From Rhynochetos jubatus (Eukaryota > Chordata > Aves > Eurypygiformes > Rhynochetidae): a stretch of DNA of 64,000 bases. The stretch is from contig CM050654.1 of the NCBI GenBank assembly GCA_027574665.1, positions 12,456,142-12,520,141 on the forward strand, written 5' to 3'. Positions 34,476 through 47,312 of this stretch are shown here, in pieces (within the stretch, counting starts at the first letter, position 1; each line of letters starts with the position of its first letter). The position numbers were made by a program, and so were the translations under genes. The notes under the pieces are model-generated. The model did no database searches. It had not been told where the DNA came from and saw nothing but the letters and a program-made list of their open reading frames with translations.

Positions 34476-37469
34476 CCTGTGCACTCTTTACTTTTGTTCC
34501 TCCCCTTCCCTAGAAATCAGATCTGGCAGTAAACATGATACAAATACAGCTTGAAAGCCTAGTGAGGCTCTTTAGGCACGCCCAAAACTCCATTTATTTG
34601 TTGCAAATGCACCCCAAATGGTGATAACAAAATGTAATTCCCTTTGGGGGCTGTGGGTGGGGTGTGTGTGAAGGTAGCTAACAGTTCAGTGTTGGTGCAG
34701 TTCATAAAGGGCCTGAACGGGAGTCTTAGGTTGTTACTTTTTTTAAACTTCTTTTGGAAACATAATGTCAGAGGTGACAGCACAAATTGTCCTTGGCTCC
34801 ATTTCCTTGAACTGTAATAACTGTAAATGTATCTTTTCTTTGGCTGATGTTTCTGTTACAGTAACAAGTTTGCTTTGTACTCATTCATGTTCTCACCATG
34901 GACTTTGAGATATCCCCATTATAAAGAATAGCAGGGCTTGGTTCATCTTTGAAGTAGGCAGGAAAACTGCATTCAGTTTCTCACAGTATTTGATTATATT
35001 ATGTATATGTAAAATATTATCTTTAAAATGGCACCATTCTGAAAGCTGTACATGAAATCATTCATCTCAACAGTATGTAGTTATTTATTTGCTTTAACTA
35101 CAGGATAAAAGAATGAAGAAACTTAGCAGTTTTTCTGTTTAGCTTTCTGGAGTCTTTTACATCTCCTACAATGCAAGTTGGTAATAGTATGTAGGCAGTT
35201 ACAGTTAATTACAGCATTAAAGTGATGTGTCAACATCAGAAACATAGCATCCAGAGAATCAGTTGGTACTGTAACATAAAATATTGAGCACACATTCATG
35301 TAATACTAACAAATCTGTCTTAATTTTCAGCATGTGCAAAGTATGAAGTTCTTTAGCACAAAACCTTTTGTTATAGTGGGGTCAGAGACTAGGCCTTCTA
35401 ATCACTTCATCATTAAGGGATTTGCAAAAGGATGAAATAGCAGTAGTTTAAAAAGAAGGGGGGAAATGCGTGCAGAAGGAGCACTGTTGTCTTCTAAATG
35501 GGCTTCCCTGATATTTCACAGAATTGTTCAGACGTTAGCTGGTGTCACAGTTCATTCTTCTCAAAGAAATAATTGTTATCAGCTGTTTCTTACATAATAT
35601 ATATAAATATTAACTTAATTTAGAAACAAATAATATGTACTCTGTGGATTAACTCATTCGTGATTCAAAATGAAATGCAATACCTGGTATAAAGGTTGAG
35701 TGTTGCTAACCATTAAATGTTATTCAGATGTCTTCTGAACAAGACAGTAGATGCTGAAGAATGGTATATATTTTAGCCTGTTCAGTTACAATCTTTTCTG
35801 CATATTTCTTTTATTGTGAAATCCCATTGCTTGCTGGTAACCATGTAGTAAAATATAGATATAGTAGAATGTGACATATGAAGAAATTATGAGTGTCTTC
35901 TGCCTTGCTAGGGAGCTGGAGAGGTTCGCTGTACTACTATGCTCCACTGAGTACTCCAATTTTGCATTTATGGGTCTCAGGGCCAGGTTTGAAGGCCATG
36001 GTGCCAATGAGTGGTTAGTCTGTGGATGTGCATAGTGGTGTGTCCCTTGTCTCCAGCTTCCCAGAATCTTTGAGGCAGTGTTTGTTCCCTCTTCTGTGGG
36101 AGAGCTGGGGGAAAAATTTATGATAGTATCTCAGACACTGCAGTTCAGAAGCCTTTTTCCTATACCTAATTGGTACCAGTTTGTGTGAATGCAGCAAGCC
36201 CCAAATTTCAGACACACTGTATAAGTCTGCTTTTTGACAGCTGATAGCAATAATCTCTTATTGTCCCTGTATGAGGTGTCCCTAGTCTCATCTAAAGATA
36301 CCTTGAGTAAAGGAAAGGGGGGACGTGGTGGTCTGGCGGGTGACTGGTTGTTGTCTTAACTCACTTTAAAAAAAGCAAGTGGGGAGGAAAAAAAGCTGGT
36401 TGGATTTCTGTCTCACACTTCTGTCACATATCCCAAACTGTCCTCAGAAATTTGAGTGATGAAACTCACTTGCCACATGAATGTGATTAAAGCTGGGATA
36501 GAAAGTTGGTAAAATACATGTGTAAATTACATGGGAAAATTAGGGAATATAAGGTTAGTGGTGAATAAACTTAACAGCAGAACCAAAATATCCCATTTGA
36601 AACCTGTCAGACTTTTTTGTTGCTTAATTTCTAATGAAAAGGAACAAGCCCATTTCTTTTGAAGGGCACCTTTAGAGGTGAGATCATTTGTGGTACGACA
36701 GTAACTTCAGAAGAGAGATGGGGTAAAGAGAGCCACTGAGACTATCAAAACCATTGAAAGCTTGATGATAGCACCAAATTAGAGACAGACACCTTGTATC
36801 TCAGGCAGTCCTAGGGGGAAAAGTGTTGTTTATCTGAAGTAGTGAAAATGTCTTGAAGTATGGTAGTGTGTTTTGTGTAACCTTTTCATTATTTTGTCAC
36901 ACTAGGATTTCTGCTTTGCAGCAGCTCAAAGTTAAAAGCAAAACAAATTTATTGCAGCATAACTGTCCTTTCATGTGGATTTTTTTGCCACTTTTCCTTC
37001 CTAGATTTCAGATGTGGTATTAATCATTTCCCTTCTCATTCTTGAGGTGAAATAACAAGGGACTGCAATGCTAAATTCAGATGAAAGGAAGTCACTGCTT
37101 TCCCTTTTTTGGTTATGAATCTAAAATGATGAGCTCAAAAAGCTATTTATTGTATGTTAATCTCAGTGTCACTTTTTTGGGAATAGAGAATATCCTCTCC
37201 TCAAAAGTTGCCTGTGCATTACATAGCTTGTGGCATTTTGAATATGGTGAAAATATTTTTGTTAATTTTTGATGCTCTACTGAAAGTGAAAACCCAGATG
37301 CAGTTTAAGCCTGGAAAACATTGTCTTTTACATGGATACACACATTGTGCACGCTTTTTCTAATCAGAGCTGCAAAAACTTCCTGTCGTCTTTGTATTGC
37401 CAAATCTTTGTGGTTGTGTGAAATTGGTTTACTTATGTAAAAATCCATGTTCCGTAAGTGATAAAATTT

Positions 37470-37505
37470 GTATATGTATTCTAAATATGTATATGTATTC
37501 TAAAT
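37470..37505. repeat. Short tandem duplication, 17-bp copies, 19-bp period
   Basis: GTATATGTATTCTAAAT occurs at 37470-37486 and again, identically, at 37489-37505, separated by AT. The perfect identity suggests a fairly recent slippage or local duplication. Confidence 0.9.
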
Positions 37506-40500
37506 CTGCTGTTGTATGTCCGCTTACTTGAATGGGGATGTTTATTCAATTACCTGTTTTGGGTCAGAAACAAGAGTCTGTCATTCAGATGATCATAGCA
37601 CATGCAGTTGTGACCCTGCAATTTTGCAGCTGTGAGACTTGAAGCTTAGTTTATTTATGTCCCCAGAGAAGATTGTGAGTACCTTTTACATGCCACTTGT
37701 TTCTCACCTGCAGGTAACATTGTATATGTGACTCACTTTCCAGTGTCTGTGTACTGTTAAGTGGCTGATTATATTCACTGCTGATATGTTGGGTTTCCCC
37801 TACTTGCACCATCTGATCCATCACATCACTGTCATGGTGACAGTGTGGTCTGTTCATTATGTGTATATTACTATGAAGAACAGGTGATTAGCTTTGATAT
37901 TTATCTTGTTCCACATGAGAAAGCATATGTAGGCTACCTTCTGTTGTCTTCAACATTACAAGGCATGTGTAATTGGAAACACATTAGTAGGTAATTAGGA
38001 AGTAGGTAATCTACATACTTAAGTGATAGCATCTCTCCAGCAAGAGAAGTGTCTCCTGACTTCAGGATAAAAGAAATGACAACAGGCCTGCAGTAATAGG
38101 CAAGATAATTGAGGAAGAAAATAAATTAGTAACATACAGTGATTATGGTGAGCCAAGACAGAGAAGTAACTCTTCCACCTGATGCAAGAAATTTCAGATA
38201 GCAGAATACCAAATGCTGGTGTTTCTTTGGTGCAGGCCAGCATTTCATGCAAGATTATTACACTTTCTAATGTGATTGCCCTTTCTGTTTAAGGTTTTAC
38301 ACCTGCTTAAATGCTTGTTTCCCTAGGAAAATATAGGGTATAACCTGCCCACAAAGAGGCGGTGGAAAAGCATTCCTGAGTTATTTGGAATGAATCAAGA
38401 AAGCCATGATTACTTCTAAAAAAAAAAAAATAAATACTTGCCAAGACCTTGTGAGCCATGTTTCAACCCACAGTGGACATGAAGGGTATTACAGAATAAA
38501 CATCTAAAAATGGGTTTATAATGGAAACCGTGACAGACCTAAAAGCAAAGCAGTAAGCAGGTGCCACTATAATTAAGAGCAGTGATACTTCACAGAAAAG
38601 GGTTGCCAGCAGGTAAATAAACTGCCACTGTGCAGCTCACCTTGTTAAACAGGAAAGTTTGGAAAATGATTGGAGAAACAGTATCAATCAGTGTTACCTT
38701 AGACATCAGTTATAAGACAGCTGTGGGACAAACATAGTGTATGTACTATTAAAAACAAGGTCTTCGTTCTGAGAGTTGTGCTACAGGTAATCTGAACCCC
38801 TGAATTTATAACCTGTTTACAGTTGCCAGGATCTGTAATATAACTTTTAATCATGTCATATTCCCCCACACTCAAACCTTTGACATATGTAATATACTAG
38901 GTCAGGTGGATAGAAATATTCAGATGAGTGAGTTGAACTTCAGGCAGTCTTTCATGTATCATGGATGTGCCAGCATAATTCTGTGTGCATGTTCTCCCCT
39001 TTTTTTAACTTTATACATCAATATGTCAGTGTAATTGCGTCTGATCTTGACTGCTTCTAGTTCATGGGTTACTGCAGCCTGTCAAAGCTAGGTTGCTTGC
39101 TATCATTTTCCAGTTGTTGGATTTTTGTTACAGCATGAGTGTTTCAGGCAGTTTCACCAGAAGCATGGTAAAAGTGCTGAATGAACATGATGGCTTTGAT
39201 AGGCTTCAGGCATGACACTGTTCTCTGCCATGCATCATCATGGGCTACAAAAGCAATGTTGGGTTTAGAGTAGCAAAATAAAATAGTATGGAGTTTGGAA
39301 TTGTTCTGTTCATTATCAAACATATCTCATTCTAGAGACTTTTTTTTTTTTGCATGTTTTGCCCTTCATGCAAGCCTTCCTGTGGGACAGTATGATCTTG
39401 GATTTTGTTGCCAGGAAGGTAGCCAGGTAATCTCGGGCTTTACCTCATGTTACTGGAGGGATTTTTTTGGGGGGTTGTTTTGTTTGTGTAGTCTCTTTTT
39501 CTCCAAAGAAGTCTGTGTGTCTTGAGAGGGATTACTCTACTTTTATCAGCAATAATGACTTGGACTTGTGAGACACTGATTTTAAAGGCTGATTAAAATT
39601 TAAATAAGCTTACAAAGCAATTGAGTTAAAGTGGTGCAAAATCCTATGTAATTGCTTTCAGTTCATTTTTAACCTATCTTGTTCTGCCTTAACCTCATAT
39701 TCTAAACCTTAGCTATTTCTCTGCTGGGAAATAGAGAAGTATAATTGTATATTTAAACCGTAGCATCTAGAAAAAATTATTTTTTCCACACCAGTCTGAT
39801 ACTACTAGGTTTTCTATCTGTTCATCTTGAACTACTGCCAGAATAACATGGTCCTAATCAGTTTGAACTCCAAACTAAGGATTGAAGTTCTTGAAGCAGT
39901 AGGAATTTTTTTTTTTTCTGGCAGTTGTTACTCCTAGGTGTGGTACAACTTGCTAGCATCTGCAGACTGATACTGGGTTTCTTTAGCAAACATGAACATA
40001 CAGGTGCAGACTTCAGGAAAATGAATTCATAAATTGAGCTGTATGTTTTGAAATGACTGGTTAATACCTGTTGTGTGTGTTCATAGTGATTTGAAAAGTG
40101 CTTGAAGCTATAAAGCTTAGAGCAGCTGTAATTTTGACCACTAAAGAAGCAAAGCATGGCTTCTGAAGGTTTCACTTGCTTAATCTCTTTTAACTCCTCA
40201 GATTGCTTGTTTATCAAACTGGCTGCTTTGATAAAGCTGCTTATCTCGGATCAAGAGCACAGCATTTATCAACTTCAATTTATTAAATTCCAGGAACGAC
40301 AGTCTGTCTGTTTCATTATCTGTATCTTCACAATACTTAAACGCAACCTGTTATTTCAAAAATTAAGCAGCTACTTTCTTTTTTAAACATTACATTTTAT
40401 TGTTCTTCCTGGTTAACCATTTGGTGGTGTTCCCCTTCCATCAGTCTAATGCTCTAATGGTTAAAGAGCATATCTTGCCCTCATCTACTCTCTGTGGTCC

Positions 40501-43242
40501 TGTTAAGAGACCCTGGGATGCTGTAAGCTTTCTTTGCTTCTCAGTCTCTCAGTTCCCAGCATGCATTTTTGCAAGGAGCTCTTCCTTCCCAAATCCATGA
40601 CTCTGTTTTTGTCTTTGACAAATTTGACAAGATCCCTCTGGTCCTGTTCCTCAGACTTGTGTCAGTTTGTCTAAACAGCAGCCCTGCTGTCAAGCATGTC
40701 AAAGGGTGCCACCAGTTTAGTGCTCCATCAGGTTTGCAGATGACACCATATTGCCTCCTCAGAGTCACTGATAGAGATGTTAGACACAGTGGGTCCTGTG
40801 ACATTCAACTTACTGGCCTCAGTACTAGGTATGAGCATGTACTATAGTACAAACAGCATACTTTGTGTAATCACCATTTGCATAGCTTGAGTAACTCAAG
40901 CTGGGATTTCCAGGTCATGTAAATGGGAAATAAAAATTATTCTGATTCAATAACTTTATTTCCACTGCTTATGTCTTGACTGTGACCCCACTGTACTGTC
41001 TTCATGCTGCTTAGAGTGGCAGCACTGTATTTCCCTTAGCCCTTTGCCTTACTTCTCAGCCTGTTGGTTGTGGATTGCTGTTGTACATGTTGGTGCTGCA
41101 GCAGCTCTGACCAGGAAATGGAAGTAGCAAACAGATGCCTTCTGGGAAGGGAAACTCATTTCCTAAATGCTGTCCAGTTACGTATGTTAGAAATGACTTC
41201 TGGTTCAGACTTTGTTCTTGAAGTATCGCTAGTCAGTAGAGAGATGACATTTTGGTTCTATTGTAAGGTAAAAGAGCAATTGCAGAATATGGTCTCGTGG
41301 CATTATTTGATCTCAGTATAATTTCAGGCTTTGACTAGAGACTGAGGCTTTTGGTGGTTTTGGTCTGTTCTGAACCCCTAAAATGTTCCTGCAGCACCTC
41401 AGGAGAATGTTGTAATTCAAAATAAAGGAGAAGCAGAAAGGTCCTACTAGCTCAGATTCGGACTTAATGTTGCAAGAACTCATTTAATGCAAATAATGGG
41501 TTATCTTCCAGTTTTAAAACAAAATTACAGCAATGTGTAGATGTTGGAGAAGAGAAAAATCAGGGTATTTTTAGTTTCTGATTAGAAACTTTTTGTAGGG
41601 TTTAGCTGGAATAATGACAGCTCCTTCATTAATGCATGCTGACTGCATATTATGATAGCAGCATAGAAGAAACTTACACTTTTTTTCTTGCTTTGAAAGA
41701 TATGTGAACCTCTAATGCTTTAACTGAAACATTAGCTTCTTGAGTCATCTGGTTTAACTAGTTCTTTCAAATTTTGTTAGGCTACTGAAATAGATGTAGC
41801 TGCCTTTCTTCCTCTCAGAAGCTTTTTCATGTGGTAATTTAGATTGCTTTTTTCACATGAAATATCAAGATATGAGATCTTAAAGACTACTCATTAATCC
41901 ATATTTTGGAAAGGTATACCGACCTTGCACTTCTCCTAGATGTGGGTGGGCGGGCAAGGGACAAGTGTGATCATCCATCATCACACATAACATTGGACAA
42001 AGTGGACAGAGCAAAATACAGTACTTGCAAAGAGGGTAAGCCAGTGATTCATGTCATTATCTTCCAGAGCTGCTTTTCAACCAACAGTATATGGTGTGTA
42101 GCAGCACATTCTACGTGAAAAGAAATGCAGATACAAACTTGTACCTGTACCTGAGAGTGAGGAGTGCATTCCCCATTCACCCATGAAAATTTTAGTTGTT
42201 TATTCAACCTTTGGAGCTCGCAGTCTCTGCCTGAAGCCTCTCTGAATATCTGTGTGCTTCTTACAAGACTTGCTCATAAGCAGTGGAATCCACAGGTATG
42301 CACCCTTGCCTCCAACTTGACCTCTGGAAATATTGCTCAAGGGACTTACTGGTGATCTTTAAGTCCATTGTTAGTGCTTGAAATTAAACATCACTTAACT
42401 ATTTAGTTTCATTGGAAACAACACAAGAAGGTATGCCCTACTAGATTAGAACAGTGGCCCTTCAATCTTCAGTGCAAGCGGTAGATTTTAATTAGGAAGA
42501 GCGCACAAGTATCTCTGTTCTGGATGTTGGGCAAATATGAGAGGAATGGATCTATTAGGGAAACCTAGAATCTGTTTATGGGCATGTTTTACCAGTTCAA
42601 AAATAACAGTATTAATATGAATGGTGGGAACAAACCTTATGTCTGTTCAGGCTTCAACATGCAGTTTCTGAAGTGCTCCTAATGCCACAATGTTCTTTCT
42701 ATGAACCAAGTTACTAAGATAGCACTTTTTTCTACATTTTGTTGTAGAAACTTTTTCCATTTAAAACACTTTAACCCTTTCATTCAAGCAAATACAATTG
42801 AATTTGTCACACAGGGTTAACTCGTTCTCCACAGTGAAGTGCAAAAATTTCAGAAATAACATAGTCTGTTCCACTGCCATCCGTATAAAATGTTGTTTAC
42901 ACTCCAGGCCTATTGCTTCAGGAAATTATTGATAGGAACAGCTACTCCCTCACAAGAAGAGTAGAAATGTCCTTCCTCTCTGACCAGGGGCACTTTTCAG
43001 CCACCTTTACTTTATCACCATGACACAGAAGCATGGAAGATTGGATTTCAGACTTTTAAATAATAATAAAAATTGTGTAGAAGAAAACTCTCAAACTTCA
43101 CTCAGGAAGTTCTGTGAAGCTCTAAGCCATCTCCCAGTGCTCAAAAAGGATTTGTTCAAAACAAAATGAAATTCAGAGCATAAGATATACAGTACAATCA
43201 GTATCTAACTTCAAATGCACCTCGTTGCTACTGAGTTGAACA

Positions 43243-43260
43243 TTATAATTACAATTATAA
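43243..43260. repeat. Perfect 8-bp inverted repeat with TAATT cores
   Basis: TTATAATT (43243-43250) and AATTATAA (43253-43260) are exact reverse complements separated by AC. The combined TAATTACAATTA resembles a paired homeodomain-type site, but in AT-rich DNA this can easily arise by chance. Confidence 0.5.
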
Positions 43261-44818
43261 CTATGCAGTGCTTTATGCATAAATTATTTAAATTAAACTG
43301 CATAGATTATTCAAATTCTATCTCCAAGAAACACTTCTAAAAGCCTGCTAACACGTTACATCTCATTGCTAACAAGCAAAACTATTAAATGCTTGATTTT
43401 TAAAATATTTTTGGAACTAGGCTCTGCACAATAACTTATTTCAAGTTGCTTGAGTCTTGGGTTAAATGTGTTTGGTGCTGGTGGTATAATTTCAGATCCA
43501 TCTTCAAGCTCACTTGAGCAGAAGACTAAGCCGGTGCTACTCAGTCTTTCCTTTCCTGGTAAGAAAGTAGCATTATGTGAGGTTGTGGGGGTTTATGCAA
43601 AGCAAAAGCCACTCCAGTAAAAATAAGGAACTCACTTTTTTCCCTTCGGTGAGCAGCCCAGCTGGTATAGTAATTTGATGTATATTGACAATTATTTGCC
43701 TTGGACAATCCTAACAAGAGTAATATTTGCAGGTGGAAAGATCTTGATGAGAAAAGGTCTAACCATGGTGAATGTGAATCCTAGAGGACATCCATCCTTT
43801 TGAGCATTTCTCACGGGTGGTTGAGAAAGGGATGTGATCAGTAATTCTTCTGTTGCCAGTGCAGGCAAATGAAGCTGGTCAGACAAGGCTGGGGTAGATA
43901 ACACAGCCTATTGGAGAGTATCCAAAACCAGGGAAGAGCAATGGGAATTCCCCCTCTGCAGCTCCTCATTAGCCTGAACTCAGACCTAGTAAAAAACAAT
44001 CTGGAGTTTCCAAGTGCAAAAAGTTTTTCTTTTAATATTTGATTTTTTCATAACTGTTAAAATCAGAAGCTTATTCAAAAGTTGCAGTACTTACTATGGA
44101 CTGTAAAGCAGTTAAAATACCTTTATTTAAATACACTGTATGTGTGAGTGAATTGCTATCCTGACCTGGACTCTGATTTTTGTTTTTCTTCAGGGGAAAA
44201 GGAATGGAAAAAAGAAAAGCACAACTTTAGTGATCATATTATTCCTTTCCCTTTGTGAATTGAAACAATACAGTGAAAGAGTAGAGATGCTTACTGCTGT
44301 GTTACAGTTAAAGTGCAACAAAATGCTCAGCCACACCTAGGGAGTATCTGAGTAACCAGATGCTTTGATACTGATGTCTGGCTGAGTTTCCAGAGCTGTT
44401 GGAAGCATCTTCAGCCTAGTTTGTCTTCCTGCTGTGGGTTACAGAAGAAACTCTTAAAACCCAAAAATTAGCAGGTAGAGTGGAAAGCCTATCAGAAGAT
44501 GGAACTGAAATGTAGGAATAAACATTAAGCCTGATCCAGAGGACAAATCCTATCTTGCACTCTGGGCTATGTTGTGTTCCAAAATGCTCTACGGGTCCCT
44601 AGTGAGAGGAAACTTCTTGTGACTGGGCCAGATGCTGGATAGTGGTAGTCCTGTGATTAGGCACCACAAACTTAAGCTTCCCCATGTTGTGATAAAAGGT
44701 TAAGAAGTGGTAGGGTATGGAATTAAAGTGTACTGAAGATGTTTCCAAAGGTCCTGGGACAGCATACGGAATCTTTTACAAACACAGAATTAAGATGTAC
44801 CTTTTCCACAGGGTTTTT

Positions 44819-44835
44819 AAAAAAAAAAAAAAAAA
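44819..44835. repeat. A17 homopolymer
   Basis: Seventeen consecutive A residues directly after GGGTTTTT, so the junction T5-A17 is locally self-complementary. No retroposed body was recognised on its left. Confidence 0.85.
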
Positions 44836-47230
44836 TCGCATAGGATACAGGTGAGATCAGATGTATTCAAGCCAGACAGGATGCTCAAAAATTCCTCTAA
44901 GGCTCCCTGAAGCAGATTTATCACTGAAAGTATTTTTATTTTCTTTGAGAACACTGTGGTAGACTGTGGGTTTGATATATTCAACAGGCTACAATTGAAT
45001 GTATGTTTCAAAGGCTTAGTTCTGTACTTTTTACACAGAACTGAAGTATTCTATATAAAATAATCCTGTTTAGTAGTCTAGTTTTCAGTGTTCAGCTGTA
45101 GCAGGACATCAATGTCCTGTTACAGAGTTGAGAGAAATTAGTACACTTGGACATAATGCTTCATTGCTTTTTCCTATGCATAGTAGTACAGACTCTTTAT
45201 TTAGCATTTTATGTGTGTAGGCCTTAACAAAAAATATCTTGTAAAGGCACTTGCAGGGGTTTCCCAGTGTCCTAACGTACAGGCAAAACTTCATAAACAA
45301 AAATAGGATTTGTTTTTAATAAGGAAAACTAGTGCTGTTTCAAACAAGAAACTCTAAAGTTGATCAAGACAAGATTAACTTGATCTTACTTCTCTTTCCA
45401 GTAAATCTGTACCTGTCTCATTTGTAGCATGACTTGTTTATAATCATTTACATTTATGAACACTTTTTTGGAAAAGCCATTTATCAGACAGGTAATAGTA
45501 ATTAAGAATAATGGTGAACAGAAGCTGCTGTTTACGTAAATTCCCACACATGTCATGAAAACCTTCTGGAGAGGTTTTCCATTGGTCTAATGTTCCTTTA
45601 CTAGCAGACAGCCAATCAGCCAACATGTAAGATGAAAATAAGATCCCAACAGCTTTTTTGACACTGATAGTGATCTTAAGAGACTTTTTTCAGGTAACTC
45701 AAACCCATTTTATTTTAACAAGCTATTTTCTCTATTGTTTCTTTTATTTTGCAGAAACACTTTTTACTGTTCTTTCAGAAAGTGCATTTTTACTAAAAAC
45801 ATTTCCCATCTGCTGACCTTTATTTTACCACTTGTGTACTACTTCCACATTTTAATATGATGATCTGCAGTGATAATGTTGAAGGCTGGAACCACTTCCA
45901 AAAGCAACTTCCTTTTGAAGGATTTTAGGTTTTTATATTGATGAACTAAATTAAAAGATGGAAAACAAATCTTATTTGACAGAATTAATATATTCCAGCT
46001 TTTTATTATATGAGAAGAGGAAGGTTATGGGCCAGATAATATCGAAGATCCCAAAAGCCTGTGCAAAGTAGAATGACATCAGCCTCAAATGAGTTTATTT
46101 GATCAGGCTATTTCATCTACTGTATTACAGAATATTCTGTCTTTCAGTAATAGAAAAGCCTAATAGGTTACATCTAGGATTACATAGTTTAAAGATTTGT
46201 AACTTGTTGTGGGCGTATACTGTAAATTTTACCTCTAGCCACATTAGTGATCCATAATTGACTGAGGTTTATGAATGCATATTGCCTTTTTTATTTTCAG
46301 TCATCAAGCTTCAGGGAAACTGTTGTTAAAGGAAATCTGAATTTGTTTCACTGTATGAGTGGACTGTGGTTTTCTGACTGTGTTTTATTATGGGCTTATG
46401 CTAATGACCTGCAGGCTGGAATCTTTAAGTCTGTAAGTAAACTGCATCTGTGGCCCTAGGAGTTATCAGTTAGAGAATAGGTGCTTATCTGACGAAACAG
46501 TAGAGCAGGTGACTTCTGCAGATATCAGTTTTGTGGAATTTCCCCTAAGGTGAACAAAGACGGTACAGTGATGTTATAAAGGAAGGATAGTAGGAAGCAC
46601 ATGAGAAGAGGCTATGAGCTAGAGGAGGAGGAATGTTAAGATCTTAGGTGTGTCTCAGAGTGGCAAGAAAAGCATTATGCAATCACCCCCTTGTTTGCTG
46701 TGTGAAGCGAAAGAATTACAGCTTTTGGAAGCCTGTGTAAAGTTGATTTGTTGTTGGTTTGCTTTCCAGTATTACTAAGTCACTGTAAACATAGAACTCA
46801 TGAAACTGCAACTCTAAGAAAGGAGTATATTATGAAATGTTTGAGTTGTTTCAGGATTTGGTGTTTTTCCTGAAGTACTACATCTGCTAAGCTGAACTTT
46901 CTCACCGATGTGGAGTTGGTACTAAGAGCAAAATGTGACTAGAGCCTACAAAGTCAGTAAAGCTAAAGTCTTACAATATTATATAAGACAGCAGTATTTC
47001 AGCCTAATGTTTCATTCCCCTTTCTTCTTTGAAAAACAAGATACTTTCTGGAAAAAAAATATTATAGACCCTTAGTCATGAGCCTGAATCTCTGTTGCCC
47101 TGTCTTTTGTGCAGTCCTTGGTGCTGAAAATCGGTTGTTGTGCATCAGACTACACTATCAGTAACAAGATATGATGTGTGTTTAAAGGCAGGTGTGGCTC
47201 AGTACATAGAGCTCATCCTAAATAATTCAT

Positions 47231-47312
47231 ATCATAGAATATCTCAAGTTGGAAGATACCCATAAGGATCATTGAGTCCAACTCCCTGCTGCTCACAGGA
47301 CTACCTAATTCT
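47231..47312 (-). mobile_element. CR1 non-LTR retrotransposon, 3' end fragment
   Basis: ATCATAGAAT at 47231 is the reverse complement of the CR1 terminal ATTCTATGAT repeat. It is followed by the antisense CR1 tail: CAAGTTGGAAGATACC, then AAGGATCATTGAGTCCAACT, CCCTGCT, and CACAGGACTACCTAA. I recognise this as the 3' untranslated tail of an avian CR1 subfamily, inserted in minus orientation. Similarity fades after about 47312, so only the last 80 or so bases are readable. CR1 copies are usually 5'-truncated like this. Divergence of several substitutions points to an old insertion. Confidence 0.88.

Larger units (their letters stand above)
33700..34480 (+). promoter_or_regulatory. GC-rich, strongly G-skewed island; candidate promoter and first exon
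   Basis: This is the clearest compositional outlier in the window. The plus strand is rich in G and GT, with many GGGG and CTGGG steps, while C is much rarer. CpG dinucleotides are present (about 17 by eye over about 780 bases) but fewer than expected, so it is at best a decayed CpG island. It contains a perfect GC box (33850-33860) and ends close to an ATG and a GTAAGT donor. G-over-C skew downstream of vertebrate promoters is known to accompany R-loop formation and to point in the direction of transcription, which would be rightward here. The proline-rich minus-strand frames at 33983-34323 are by-products of the G-rich strand. A GC-rich minisatellite or the 5' part of a retroelement remains an alternative. 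Confidence 0.4.
34481..47230. other. Non-coding stretch, possibly intronic
   Basis: Nearly 13 kb with no recognisable exon, RNA gene or intact repeat. In several lines sampled by hand T exceeds A on the plus strand, which would suit a rightward-transcribed intron, but the sampling is small. Simple repeats and two inverted repeats within it are listed separately. The 119-codon minus-strand frame at 39858-40217 and the 92-codon frame at 40569-40847 have no family resemblance. Confidence 0.5.

Noticed and set aside
39858..40217. 119-codon minus-strand open frame
   Set aside because: No family resemblance, no splice-site framing, includes a lysine-rich run from a T-rich homopolymer; within chance length for a 64-kb window.
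40690..40850. Possible old CR1 fragment: TTTGCAGATGACACC (Phe-Ala-Asp-Asp-Thr) and CACTGATAGAGATGTTAGAC
   Set aside because: The first motif fits CR1 reverse transcriptase in the sense direction while the second fits the antisense strand, so the two orientations conflict; kept out of the features without an alignment.
42729..42750. Small hairpin TTTCTAC/GTAGAAA
   Set aside because: A 7-bp stem is common by chance and has no flanking structure of a microRNA or terminator.
44515..44580. AAGCCTGATCCAGAGG resembling one arm of a palindromic repeat
   Set aside because: Only one short arm is present and the second arm was not found.
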